Shown here piece after piece: positions 17,084-25,618 of a stretch of DNA of 64,000 bases. The position numbers and the translations under genes are program-made. The stretch's first letter is position 1, and every line of letters starts with the position of its first letter. The notes under the pieces are model-generated. The model saw nothing but the letters and a program-made list of their open reading frames with translations. It ran no database searches and was not told the DNA's origin. The DNA is taken from the NCBI RefSeq assembly GCF_001544755.2, contig NZ_FCOF02000026.1, positions 1-64,000 on the forward strand. The letters are read 5' to 3'. This DNA comes from Caballeronia catudaia. Its GTDB lineage: Bacteria; Pseudomonadota; Gammaproteobacteria; Burkholderiales; Burkholderiaceae.

Positions 17084-17869
17084 TCACGCCGGGATGAAAT
17101 GTTTCTTCACGGCCTGCGCGGCGTTTCTGAGCAGGCCGAGATCGGCGCACACGGCGACCATGGTGCAGCCGAGCGCGAGATAGCGCTCCGCGTCGTCCTG
17201 CACGGGCGCGAGAATGCCGCTCGGCTTGCCCGCGGCGTGCGCGCGCTCGAACACATGGGCGATGACCGCCTGCACGTCCGGATGGTTCGCGTTGCCGATA
17301 TGACCATACGCGGCGGCGAGATCCGACGGGCCGACGAACAGCGCATCGACGCCTTCCACCGCGATGATCTCGTCGATCGCTTCGACCGCGGCGCGGCTTT
17401 CGATCTGCACCGCGACGCTGATATTGTCGTTCGCCACCTGGAAGTAGTCCGCCACGGTGCCGTAGCGGTTCCCGCGATGCCCGACCGATACGCCGCGAAT
17501 GCCGTGAGGAGGATAACGCGTCGCGGCGACCGCGCGCGCGGCGTCGGCGGCGCTGTCGACGAACGGAATCAGGAAATTGACGAAGCCGCCATCGAGCAGC
17601 TTCTTGATCGCGATGGGATCGTTCGCCTGCGGGCGCACGACAGGCGCGCTGGGGCTGTCTTTCAGGGCCATCAGTTGCGGGATGAGCGTGAGCGCGTCAT
17701 TGGGCGCGTGCTCGGCGTCGAGCAGCATCCAGTCGAAGCCGACGACGCCGACGAGCTCGGTGACGATCGGACTCGCCAGCGACATCCAGCAGCCGATGAG
17801 CCTTTTGCGTTCGCGCAGCGACGTTCGGAATGTATTGGGCAGCGGTTGATACGGTGAAGATGACGGCAT
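17084..17869 (-). CDS. garL: 2-dehydro-3-deoxyglucarate aldolase
   Basis: A 261-residue class II HpcH/HpaI-type aldolase. It shows GFDWMLLDAEHAPND (catalytic His/Asp region near residue 50), VRPQANDPIAIKKLLDGG, a metal-binding Glu in VQIESRAAVEAIDEI (about 156), and VDALFVGPSDLAAAYG. It cleaves 5-keto-4-deoxy-D-glucarate or 2-keto-3-deoxyglucarate to pyruvate and tartronate semialdehyde. GGGAGGC precedes the ATG. A candidate operator lies about 60 bp upstream. Its paralogue HpaI has a similar sequence, but the garR neighbour supports GarL. Confidence 0.92.
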   Translation of the reverse strand: MPSSSPYQPLPNTFRTSLRERKRLIGCWMSLASPIVTELVGVVGFDWMLLDAEHAPNDALTLIPQLMALKDSPSAPVVRPQANDPIAIKKLLDGGFVNFLIPFVDSAADAARAVAATRYPPHGIRGVSVGHRGNRYGTVADYFQVANDNISVAVQIESRAAVEAIDEIIAVEGVDALFVGPSDLAAAYGHIGNANHPDVQAVIAHVFERAHAAGKPSGILAPVQDDAERYLALGCTMVAVCADLGLLRNAAQAVKKHFIPA

Positions 17870-17929
17870 GAAGCCTCCCTGTGACGACGGCGATCTGAAT
17901 GGAAAGCGGTACGTCCGAGAGCGGCCTAT

Positions 17930-17945
17930 GTCATCAGACGTCTTA
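17930..17945. promoter_or_regulatory. 16-bp operator-like element upstream of garL
   Basis: GTCATCAGACGTCTTA, 60 bp upstream of the garL start; an exact inverted copy lies at 15889-15904. Its GTC-N4-GAC core also recurs near gudP. Confidence 0.55.
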
Positions 17946-18121
17946 ACACAGAGTACTTCGAAGTCGGGCTCAACCGACAGGGGCGTAAACCCTGCATTCC
18001 TTGCATTTCAGACGTTTCGTGAGGATTTTACCATCTCCTAGTTATACGATGTCTTATTTCTTTGCCGGTTGCACCGTTGGAATGGCTGAATTGACGAAAA
18101 CTTCGACCGAACGGATGATGT

Positions 18122-18189
18122 GTCGTCGGACATCTGTAACCGCTGCTTCCCGGACTTCTGTCGAAAGCGCTACGAAGACGTCCGACGAG
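18122..18189. promoter_or_regulatory. Two degenerate operator-like sites before the GntR regulator
   Basis: GTCGTCGGAC (18122-18131) and GTCCGACGAG (18180-18189, inverted, one mismatch) are variants of the GTC-N4-GAC core found near gudP and garL. They lie within 95 bp upstream of the regulator start and suggest autoregulation. Confidence 0.4.
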
Positions 18190-18213
18190 AACCGCAATCA
18201 GAAGAGAATCAAT

Positions 18214-18912
18214 ATGGCCAGCCTCACCGACAAAGTCGTCGCGTCCCTCTTCGGGGATATCGAACGTGGCATTCTTCGCCCCGGCGACAAAATTCCGACC
18301 GAAGTCGCGCTGATGAAGCAATTGTCGGTGAGCCGCTCGGTCGTGCGCGAAGCGGTGTCGCGCTTGCAGGCGGCCAATGTCGTCGAGACGCGGCATGGCG
18401 TCGGTACGTTCATCCGGGCGCCCGAGGATCGCGAAGCGGTGCGCCTGCAGGATGCCGATCTGTCGAGCCTCCTCGACATCATGGCGATCATCGAGTTTCG
18501 CATCGATCTGGAAGGCGCGGCGGCCGCGCTCGCCGCCGGCCGTCGCACGGACGCGCATCTCAAGCAGATCGCGGCTGCGCTCGAGCGTTTCGAGGCGCAA
18601 CTGGCGAACGGCAGCACGGATGTCCTGCAACACGACATCGAATTCCATTTGCAGATCGCGCGGGCAAGCGGCAATCGCTATTTCTACGATGTGCTGAGCC
18701 AGATGGGACGCGGCGTCAGTCCGCGAACGCGTCTGGGCAAGGCGGAGATCGCGGAACTGGATCAGATCGAGCGGCTGCGCAACGTGTTCAGCGAGCACAA
18801 GGCGATCTATCAGGCGATCGTGCGCCAGGACCCCGACGATGCCCGCGCCGCGATGCGCATGCATCTGAGCAACAGCCGCGAGCGCTTCAGACAGGTACAT
18901 GGCGCTGCCTGA
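18214..18912 (+). CDS. GntR-family regulator, FadR/FCD subfamily
   Basis: A 232-residue regulator. The N-terminal winged helix-turn-helix has the GntR pattern GILRPGDKIPTEVALMKQLSVSRSVVREAVSRL and GVGTFIRAP (residues about 20-70). The C-terminal FCD domain is all-helical and keeps the acidic and histidine positions that bind metal (FRIDLEG, HDIEFHLQ, SEHKAIYQAI, MRMHLSNS). The ATG at 18214 has AGAGA upstream. It is divergent from garL-garR, and operator-like sites lie in the shared region, so it likely represses the glucarate genes until a hexarate-pathway compound is bound. Confidence 0.9.
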   Translation: MASLTDKVVASLFGDIERGILRPGDKIPTEVALMKQLSVSRSVVREAVSRLQAANVVETRHGVGTFIRAPEDREAVRLQDADLSSLLDIMAIIEFRIDLEGAAAALAAGRRTDAHLKQIAAALERFEAQLANGSTDVLQHDIEFHLQIARASGNRYFYDVLSQMGRGVSPRTRLGKAEIAELDQIERLRNVFSEHKAIYQAIVRQDPDDARAAMRMHLSNSRERFRQVHGAA

Positions 18913-19179
18913 GGCTTGAGCACGGCGTCCACGGTGCTTGAGTAAGCAAAAAGATTCGTATGTATACGTGGTAGTAGTTAACAAGCATGCCGCAAACCGG
19001 TGGATAACCGGAGATCGGCGTTATACGTCAGAGGTTTACCGATCGAACAAGTCCGGTATGGCGCGTCCGGTTTCGGATTGAAGCTGGGACAACTTTCGCG
19101 GCGCGGCGCAAGTCGTAGCGTTGTTCAGAAAGCGTCAACAGCAAACATAGTGACGTGCCAACAAGTTTGTCCACAGGCG

Positions 19180-20403
19180 TCAGGCCATCCGCGATTGATT
19201 CGCGAATACGATCGTCTCCATTTCATTGAGCGTCGTTGGTTCGACAGGCAAGTCATCGGCGAAGCGTCGGAAGCCCGAAGCGACCGTCGCGATCCGCTCG
19301 ATCGACTGAGACGCCGTGCTCGACGCGATGCCGGTCATGCTGGCCAGCTTCATCAACTGTTCTCGCGCAGGCGCGCGCGCTTCGCCGCAGACGTCCATCT
19401 GATGCTCGCCGCCCGGCCCCTGATTGAACGTCAGGTCATATGCGGGCGAAAACATCCATCGGCCGTCGGACGCCATCACGAACGAGAAATTCTTCGAGTG
19501 ATCGTCCCGGTTGTTGAAGACGACGTTGAACACGCAACGTTCGAACGCCTGCAACACTTCGCGCGCATCGCGCGTCATGAACTGCGTGAGTCGCAACAAC
19601 GTCACGTAGTCCATTTGGGGAACGCGGAAATCCGCATGCGCGACGCCCGCCGCGGTGTGCATCGGGATGCGCATGCCGCCCGAGCGATCGAATCGCTCGA
19701 TGCCGAAAGCGGACAGCGACGGAGCAAGATCGAAGTATCGCGTGACCGGCATCCGGAGTTCGCACGCGGCGGCGATCGCGCCGTACATCGCCTCGACGGC
19801 GCACACTTCTTTCGGCTCGTGCTGCGCGGGAAACTTGACGAGCCAGGGCACGCCCGCGCCGCTCTCCGTGTTCGACACGCGGTCGCTCGCTGCATCGTAG
19901 TTGACCAGCACTTTTGGGCGCGCGCCATGCGGAGAGCCGCCCATCAGCGCGAGCTCGCGAAGCACGGCTTCGCTGCCGTCTTCCATGACTTGCCGGACTT
20001 CGCGCGCGAGCGTCAGCAGTTGGACGTCGTGCGGGGCCAGTTCGTCGCCCGTGGCTGGTTCGAACGTCAGCGCGCCCATCGCTTTTTCGCCGATGAAAGC
20101 AAGCCGGTCGAGGGGCGATAACCGTCGAGGCTCCAGACCTTGCTTGCGGAAAAGCCGGTCCATCAGCAGCATGCCCCAGCCGTCGGGCAGCGCATCGCTC
20201 ACGAGACCGGGCAGCCGAAGCTGATGCGCGGGAAAATCGCCGAAGCTGCCGGAGCCCAGTGGAAGCTTGAACGGAGATGGCTGGAGCCCTCGTGCGAGCG
20301 CCGCCGCCGAATATTCGAACAGCAGGTCGCGGCCATCGTCGGCCAGTTGCCCCAGTTCGAAACGCTCGCCATAGCCCGCGTAGATGACGCTCAGTTTTTT
20401 CAT
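19180..20403 (-). CDS. hipA: HipA-family toxin (serine/threonine kinase)
   Basis: A 407-residue type II TA toxin kinase of the HipA family. LPDGWGMLLMDRLF (about residue 74), GGSPHGARPKVLVNYD (about 153, with the Ser that is autophosphorylated in HipA), the catalytic NNRDDHSKNFSF (about 295) and the Mg-binding Asp in SPAYDLTF (about 318) are all intact. In E. coli HipA phosphorylates glutamyl-tRNA synthetase and causes persistence. The start overlaps the hipB stop by 4 bp. The kinase motifs suggest an active toxin. Confidence 0.9.
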   Translation of the reverse strand: MKKLSVIYAGYGERFELGQLADDGRDLLFEYSAAALARGLQPSPFKLPLGSGSFGDFPAHQLRLPGLVSDALPDGWGMLLMDRLFRKQGLEPRRLSPLDRLAFIGEKAMGALTFEPATGDELAPHDVQLLTLAREVRQVMEDGSEAVLRELALMGGSPHGARPKVLVNYDAASDRVSNTESGAGVPWLVKFPAQHEPKEVCAVEAMYGAIAAACELRMPVTRYFDLAPSLSAFGIERFDRSGGMRIPMHTAAGVAHADFRVPQMDYVTLLRLTQFMTRDAREVLQAFERCVFNVVFNNRDDHSKNFSFVMASDGRWMFSPAYDLTFNQGPGGEHQMDVCGEARAPAREQLMKLASMTGIASSTASQSIERIATVASGFRRFADDLPVEPTTLNEMETIVFANQSRMA

Positions 20404-20702
20404 GACTGCGACCGCGATGCGCGTTGCCGTTTGATACTGGCTTTTTCCATCGCCTTGATGGATCGTGGCTTCAACTCGAACAATGCGTCGAAGTTGCCTG
20501 CAAGTCCGAGCGCCACTGCGACGCGAATGAAGTTATCGAGCGTGGCGGCGCCGTTTCGTTCGATGTTGCGCAGCGCACGCTCCGAGATCCCGGCGCGAGC
20601 CGCGAGTTCGGCTTGCTGGAGATTTTGCGCAAGCCGATGCGCTCGAAGGCGCTGACCCAACTCGTCGGAAATTTCGCTGGAACTGGCGAGATCAAAGTTC
20701 AT
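20400..20702 (-). CDS. hipB: HipB-like antitoxin (XRE helix-turn-helix)
   Basis: A 100-residue Cro/C1-type DNA-binding protein: RLRAHRLAQNLQQAELAARAGISERALRNIERNGAATLDNFIRVAVALG spans the HTH (residues about 18-67). It precedes hipA with an ATGA overlap, the standard antitoxin-toxin order. It should neutralise HipA and repress the operon. An inverted repeat lies immediately upstream of its start codon. Confidence 0.88.
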   Translation of the reverse strand: MNFDLASSSEISDELGQRLRAHRLAQNLQQAELAARAGISERALRNIERNGAATLDNFIRVAVALGLAGNFDALFELKPRSIKAMEKASIKRQRASRSQS

Positions 20703-20708
20703 ATCGGT

Positions 20709-20741
20709 GCCGGTTACGGTGCAATTTAGGCTGTAAACGGC
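20709..20741. promoter_or_regulatory. Inverted repeat upstream of hipB, candidate HipB operator
   Basis: GCCGGTTAC and GTAAACGGC face each other across 15 bp (8 of 9 positions match). A third related half-site CGGTTA lies at 20752-20757. The element begins 7 bp upstream of the hipB start, where an autorepressor would bind. Confidence 0.45.
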
Positions 20742-20813
20742 ATGATATTAACGGTTATCTGGTAGCACGTCGAGACGAATAATCGGCATTTTAATACCGG
20801 TTGCGTTCATCGT

Positions 20814-20847
20814 CCCCAAAAACAGAAGCGCCTCCGAAGAGGCGCTT
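20814..20847 (-). terminator. Rho-independent terminator after glmS
   Basis: A perfect 9-bp stem AAGCGCCTC / GAGGCGCTT with a 4-base loop, followed on the minus strand by CTGTTTTTGG. It is about 30 bp past the glmS stop. Confidence 0.88.
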
Positions 20848-20876
20848 TCCAAGGCATCAAAACCCGCCGCGAGCGG

Positions 20877-22694
20877 TTATTCCACCGTCACCGACTTCGC
20901 CAGATTCCGCGGCTTATCGACGTCCGTCCCGCGCGCGCACGCCGTGTGATACGCGAGCAACTGCAACGGCACCACGTGCAGGATCGGCGACAGCGCCCCA
21001 TAGTGCTCCGGCATGCGGATCACATGAATGCCGTCTTCGCTGACGATGCGCGTATCCGCATCGGCGAACACATACAGGTCACCGCCGCGCGCCCGCACTT
21101 CCTGCATGTTCGACTTCAGCTTTTCAAGCAGTGCGTCGTTCGGCGCGACGGTCACGACCGGCATCGCTTCGGTCACCAGCGCGAGCGGCCCGTGCTTCAG
21201 TTCGCCCGCCGGATACGCTTCGGCGTGAATGTACGAAATTTCCTTCAGCTTCAGCGCGCCTTCGAGCGCGATCGGATAGTGCAGGCCGCGCCCGAGGAAC
21301 AGCGCGTTTTCCTTGCGCGCGAACTCCTCCGACCACGCGATGATCTGCGGCTCCAGCGCGAGCACGCTGTTCAGCGCAGCCGGCAAATGCCGCAACTGCG
21401 TGAAGTACGCGGCCTCCTGCTTCGCATTCACATGACCGCGCATCTTCGCGAGCGTCACCGCGAGCACGAACAGGCCGACGAGCTGCGTCGTGAACGCCTT
21501 CGTCGATGCGACGCCGATCTCCGTGCCCGCATGCGTCAGGAACGCGAGCTCGGTCTGGCGCACCATCGCGCTCGTCGCGACGTTGCACACCGCGAGCGTG
21601 TGCTTGTGGCCGAGCGATTGCGCGTGCTTCAGCGCCGCCAGCGTGTCGGCGGTTTCGCCCGACTGCGAGATCGTGACGACCAGCGCCTTCGGATTCGGCA
21701 CCGACTCGCGATAGCGATACTCGCTCGCGATCTCGACCTGCGTCGGAATCTTCGCGATGGATTCGAGCCAGTATTTCGCCGTCAGGCCCGAGTAGTAGCT
21801 CGTGCCGCACGCGAGAATCAGAAGGCTGTCGACGTTCGCGAATGCGTCGCGCGCAGCTTCGCCGAACAGGCTCGGATCGAACTGATCGGCTTGCGGGATC
21901 GTGTCGGTGATCGCGCGCGGCTGCTCGAAGATTTCCTTCTGCATGAAGTGGCGATACGGTCCGAGTTCGACCGCGCCGCCGTATGCCGTCACCACGCGTA
22001 CTTCGCGCTCGGCGGGCAGACCTTCACGATCGACGATCTTCACGCCTTCCAGCCCGATCTCGACGACATCGCCTTCTTCGAGGAACGCGAAGCGGTCGGT
22101 GCTGCCCGCGAGCGCGAGCGCGTCGGACGCGAGGAAGTTCTCGCCCTCGCCCACACCGACGACGAGCGGCGAACCCTGACGCGCGCCCACCACGGTATGC
22201 GGCTGATTGCGATGCATCACCGCGATCGCATACGCGCCGTGCAACTGCTTGACCGCCTCGCGCACGGTCTGGAACAGATCGCCGCGATACATGCTGTGAA
22301 TCAGATGCGCGATGACCTCGGTGTCCGTCTGCGACACGAACTCGTAGCCCTTGCCCTTGAGCATCTCGCGCAGCGACTCGTAGTTCTCGATGATGCCGTT
22401 ATGCACGAGCGCGACGGTATCGCGCGAGAAGATCGGGTGCGCGTTGTCGGTGACCGGCGCACCGTGCGTCGCCCAGCGCGTATGCGCGATGCCTGTCATG
22501 CCGCCGAGATTCGAATCGCGCACTTGCGCGTCGAGATCCGACACGCGAGCGACACTGCGCGCACGGCGCGGCTCGCCGTTGCTCAGTACAGCCACGCCGC
22601 ACGAGTCGTAACCGCGATACTCGAGGCGGCGCAGACCTTCGACCAGCACCGGGACGATGTTACGTTGCGCTACCGCGCCGACAATTCCGCACAT
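20877..22694 (-). CDS. glmS: Glutamine-fructose-6-phosphate aminotransferase
   Basis: A 605-residue cytoplasmic enzyme making glucosamine-6-phosphate for peptidoglycan and LPS. The start is fixed by MCGIVGAV: Cys2 becomes the N-terminal nucleophile of the glutaminase domain (residues 1-240, with HTRWATHG). Two SIS sugar-isomerase domains follow (ACGTSYYSG, ISQSGETADTLAAL, EIGVASTKAFTTQ) and the C-terminus ends in the conserved DKPRNLAKSVTVE. It lies 81 bp downstream of glmU. I saw no glmS ribozyme features in that gap, as expected outside Firmicutes. Confidence 0.97.
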   Translation of the reverse strand: MCGIVGAVAQRNIVPVLVEGLRRLEYRGYDSCGVAVLSNGEPRRARSVARVSDLDAQVRDSNLGGMTGIAHTRWATHGAPVTDNAHPIFSRDTVALVHNGIIENYESLREMLKGKGYEFVSQTDTEVIAHLIHSMYRGDLFQTVREAVKQLHGAYAIAVMHRNQPHTVVGARQGSPLVVGVGEGENFLASDALALAGSTDRFAFLEEGDVVEIGLEGVKIVDREGLPAEREVRVVTAYGGAVELGPYRHFMQKEIFEQPRAITDTIPQADQFDPSLFGEAARDAFANVDSLLILACGTSYYSGLTAKYWLESIAKIPTQVEIASEYRYRESVPNPKALVVTISQSGETADTLAALKHAQSLGHKHTLAVCNVATSAMVRQTELAFLTHAGTEIGVASTKAFTTQLVGLFVLAVTLAKMRGHVNAKQEAAYFTQLRHLPAALNSVLALEPQIIAWSEEFARKENALFLGRGLHYPIALEGALKLKEISYIHAEAYPAGELKHGPLALVTEAMPVVTVAPNDALLEKLKSNMQEVRARGGDLYVFADADTRIVSEDGIHVIRMPEHYGALSPILHVVPLQLLAYHTACARGTDVDKPRNLAKSVTVE

Positions 22695-22775
22695 GGCCTT
22701 TATCCTTTGATACTTGCATTCGAAAGCGCGGTGCACGAAGCGCCGCGCGCGCTGGGCTGAATCTTCACGACAGCC

Positions 22776-24137
22776 TTACGACTTCTTCTTCACCGGACGC
22801 TTGTAGTCCGTCTTGCTAATCTGGATCTTCTCGTTGAGCACCAGTTCGCCTTCTGCGACATCCTTCCAGACGGTCGTGCCCGCCGCGATCGTCACTCCAC
22901 GGCCGACGCGCACAGGCGCCACGAGTTGCGTATCCGAGCCGATGAAGACATCGTCCTCGATCACCGTGCGATGCTTGTTCGCGCCGTCGTAGTTGCAGGT
23001 GATCGTGCCCGCGCCCACGTTCACGCGCGCGCCGATATCCGAATCGCCGATATACGTGAGATGGTTCGCCTTCGAGCCATGCCCGAGCACCGCGTTCTTC
23101 ACTTCGACGAAGTTGCCGACGTGCGCTTCATCGGAAAGCTTCGCGCCTGGACGCAGCCGCGCGTACGGGCCGAGCACGACATTCGCGCCCGCCGATGCGC
23201 CTTCGATATGCGTGTACGCATCAATCCGCGTGCCCGCGCCGATCGTGGCGTCGCGGATCACACAGTTCGGGCCGACCGTCACGTTGTCGGCGAGCGTCAC
23301 GCGCCCTTCGAACACGCAGTTCACGTCGATCGACACGTCCGCGCCGCATTCGAGCGTGCCGCGCACGTCGATGCGCGCCGGGTCCATCAACGTGACGCCC
23401 GCGTCGAGCAGCGCGTTCGCCACGTTGCGTTGGTGGATGCGCTCAAGTTCCGCGAGCTGGATCTTGCTGTTCACGCCGAGCGTTTCCCATTCGGCGTCCG
23501 GCTGCGCGGTGACGACTTCCACGCCCGAATCGATGGCGCGCTCGACCACGTCGGTCAGATAGAACTCGCCTTGCGCGTTGTCGTTCTTAAGCGACGCGAG
23601 CCACGTTTCGAGCGTGCGCGTCGGCGTGATGACGATGCCGGTGTTGATTTCCGCGATGCGCCGCTCTTCCTCGCTCGCATCTTTCTGCTCGACGATCTTC
23701 TTCACCTTGCCCGCCGCGTCGCGCACGATGCGCCCGTAGCCGGCCGGATCATCCACCGTCACCGTCAGCACGCCGTAACGCTCGGCGCCCGCGGCGTCGA
23801 TCAGGCGGGTAAGCGTGCTCGCGCGCGTGAGCGGCACGTCGCCGTACAGCACGAGCGTGGGAACCGACGGATCGAGAAGCGGCAATGCCTGCTGCACGGC
23901 GTGGCCCGTGCCGAGCTGCTTGTCCTGCAGCGCGAACTGCACGTCCGGGGCCCCGACCGCCTCGCGGACTTTGTCCGCGCCATGCCCGACGACGACGACG
24001 AGCCGCGTCGGCGACAGCGTCCGCGCGGTATCGATGACGTGCGCGAGCAATGGCCTGCCGGCCAGTGGATGAAGAACTTTCGGCAGGGCGGAGCGCATGC
24101 GCTTGCCCATGCCGGCAGCCAGAATCACGATGTTCAT
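22776..24137 (-). CDS. glmU: Bifunctional GlmU (GlcN-1-P acetyltransferase / GlcNAc-1-P uridyltransferase)
   Basis: A 453-residue enzyme that makes UDP-GlcNAc. The N-terminal pyrophosphorylase domain starts with ILAAGMGKRMRSALPKVLHPL (nucleotide motif), then VLYGDVPL and EFYLTDVV. From about residue 250 a left-handed beta-helix of hexapeptide repeats forms the acetyltransferase, ending in GSDTQLVAPVRVG. The start ATG at 24137 begins directly at the first beta strand. It is followed by glmS, so two steps of amino-sugar synthesis are adjacent. Confidence 0.97.
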   Translation of the reverse strand: MNIVILAAGMGKRMRSALPKVLHPLAGRPLLAHVIDTARTLSPTRLVVVVGHGADKVREAVGAPDVQFALQDKQLGTGHAVQQALPLLDPSVPTLVLYGDVPLTRASTLTRLIDAAGAERYGVLTVTVDDPAGYGRIVRDAAGKVKKIVEQKDASEEERRIAEINTGIVITPTRTLETWLASLKNDNAQGEFYLTDVVERAIDSGVEVVTAQPDAEWETLGVNSKIQLAELERIHQRNVANALLDAGVTLMDPARIDVRGTLECGADVSIDVNCVFEGRVTLADNVTVGPNCVIRDATIGAGTRIDAYTHIEGASAGANVVLGPYARLRPGAKLSDEAHVGNFVEVKNAVLGHGSKANHLTYIGDSDIGARVNVGAGTITCNYDGANKHRTVIEDDVFIGSDTQLVAPVRVGRGVTIAAGTTVWKDVAEGELVLNEKIQISKTDYKRPVKKKS

Positions 24138-24233
24138 CGCTGGAAGCCTTGCTGGTAAGACGAGCCGCCAATATAACAAGCGGCTCCGTGACGCAGTGCG
24201 GCGTAAACCACGCTGCGCCTTATTGAATGAAGG

Positions 24234-25193
24234 TTACAGATCGTCGAACTGCACAATTGAAACCGCGCCGGTCGATCCTGACGGTTCGCTTGCACACGGT
24301 TCCTCGTCGAAGGCGATATCGCCTTGCGGATCGGCAACGCCTGTCGCGCGCAGATCGCCGAACGGAAACAGCTTGCTGTCCATCAGATGCGACGGCACCA
24401 CGTTCGACAGCGCGTTGAACATGTTCTCGATGCGTCCCGGAAAGCGCTTGTCCCATTCGCGGATCAGCGCCTTCATCTCCGCGCGCTTCAGGTTCGGCTG
24501 GCTGCCGCACAGGTTGCACGGAATGATCGGGAATTCGCGGAGTTCGGCGTATTTTTCCAGATCCGTCTCCTTCACGTAGGCGAGCGGACGGATTACGACA
24601 TTCTTGCCGTCGTCGGATTGCAGCTTGGGCGGCATACCCTTCAGCTTGCCGCCGTAGAACATGTTGAGCAAGAGCGTCTGGAGGATGTCGTCGCGATGAT
24701 GCCCGAGCGCGATCTTGGTCGCGCCAAGCTCGCCCGCCACGCGATACAGAATGCCGCGGCGCAGGCGCGAGCACAGCGAGCACGTCGTCTTGCCTTCGGG
24801 CACGAGCCGCTTGACGATGCTGTACGTGTCCTGATTCTCGATATGAAACGGAATATCCAGCTTGGCCAGATACTCCGGCAGCACGTGCTCCGGGAAGCCC
24901 GGCTGCTTCTGGTCGAGATTCACCGCGACGATCTCGAAGTCGATCGGCGCGCGCTCGCGCAGGCGCATCAGGACGTCGAGCATCGCGTAACTGTCTTTGC
25001 CGCCCGACAGGCACACCATGACCTTGTCGCCTTGCTCGATCATGTTGAAGTCGCCGATCGCCTCGCCGACCTGCCGCGCGATGCGCTTGAACAGCTTGTT
25101 GTTCTCGTACGCTTCCTTCTGCTGGCGCCGGGTCAACGCTTCACGCGCGGGCTTTTCGTCCGCCACGGTTTCGACTGCGTCACGCGCGTTCAT
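24234..25193 (-). CDS. ttcA: tRNA 2-thiocytidine(32) synthetase TtcA
   Basis: A 319-residue PP-loop ATPase. SGGKDSYAMLDVL (about residue 64) is the ATP-binding loop; CSLCSRLRRGILY and CNLCGSQPNLKR provide the cysteines for the [4Fe-4S] cluster and catalysis; GHHRDDILQTLLLNMFYGG is characteristic of TtcA. It thiolates C32 of certain tRNAs. The start overlaps the folB stop by 4 bp, so it is translated in the folB operon. Confidence 0.95.
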   Translation of the reverse strand: MNARDAVETVADEKPAREALTRRQQKEAYENNKLFKRIARQVGEAIGDFNMIEQGDKVMVCLSGGKDSYAMLDVLMRLRERAPIDFEIVAVNLDQKQPGFPEHVLPEYLAKLDIPFHIENQDTYSIVKRLVPEGKTTCSLCSRLRRGILYRVAGELGATKIALGHHRDDILQTLLLNMFYGGKLKGMPPKLQSDDGKNVVIRPLAYVKETDLEKYAELREFPIIPCNLCGSQPNLKRAEMKALIREWDKRFPGRIENMFNALSNVVPSHLMDSKLFPFGDLRATGVADPQGDIAFDEEPCASEPSGSTGAVSIVQFDDL

Positions 25194-25591
25194 GCTCGTT
25201 CCTCTTTGATGCGAAAGACTTCGACGCCTACCGCGTCGCAGTCGGGATAGACGTCGGGCTTTTCCGTCGATACGGCCACCGCGCGCACGTTCGGATGCGC
25301 GAGCAGGGCGGCGGCGACGTCGTCGCACAGCGTTTCCTGCAGGTGAATGTGGCCCTGCTTCACGCGCGCGCCGATGGTCGAGCGCATGAAGTCGTAATCG
25401 ACGACTTCGGACAACTTGTCTTCGACGGGCGTCGACAGCGCGAGCGGCACGAACAACTCGACGTTGATGACGACGCGTTGCTCGCCGCGCTTCTCGAAGT
25501 CATGCACGCCGATGTTGATGCGCACTTCGTAGTTGCGCAGAAAAAGCCGGCGGCAATCCGTCAGCCGGGGATGCGAAAGTGCGGCAAGCAT
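25190..25591 (-). CDS. folB: Dihydroneopterin aldolase
   Basis: A 133-residue FolB/FolX-fold enzyme: FLRNYEVRINIGVHDFEKRGEQRVVINVEL near the N-terminus holds the substrate-site residues, VVDYDF is the conserved strand, and HLQETLCDDVAAALLAHPNV matches the family. It converts 7,8-dihydroneopterin to 6-hydroxymethyl-dihydropterin in folate synthesis. The start may be ATG 25591 (GGAA upstream) or TTG 25609. It lies 27 bp from the upstream reductase and overlaps ttcA. Confidence 0.92.
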   Translation of the reverse strand: MLAALSHPRLTDCRRLFLRNYEVRINIGVHDFEKRGEQRVVINVELFVPLALSTPVEDKLSEVVDYDFMRSTIGARVKQGHIHLQETLCDDVAAALLAHPNVRAVAVSTEKPDVYPDCDAVGVEVFRIKEERA

Positions 25592-25618
25592 GTGGGTTCC
25601 AATATTCAATAACGCGTT

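Noticed and set aside
20946..22760. 604-codon open frame opposite glmS
   Set aside because: Shadow frame of glmS with biased composition.
22695..22775. glmS ribozyme or regulatory RNA in the glmU-glmS gap
   Set aside because: Too short and without a matching structure; such ribozymes are found mainly in Firmicutes.
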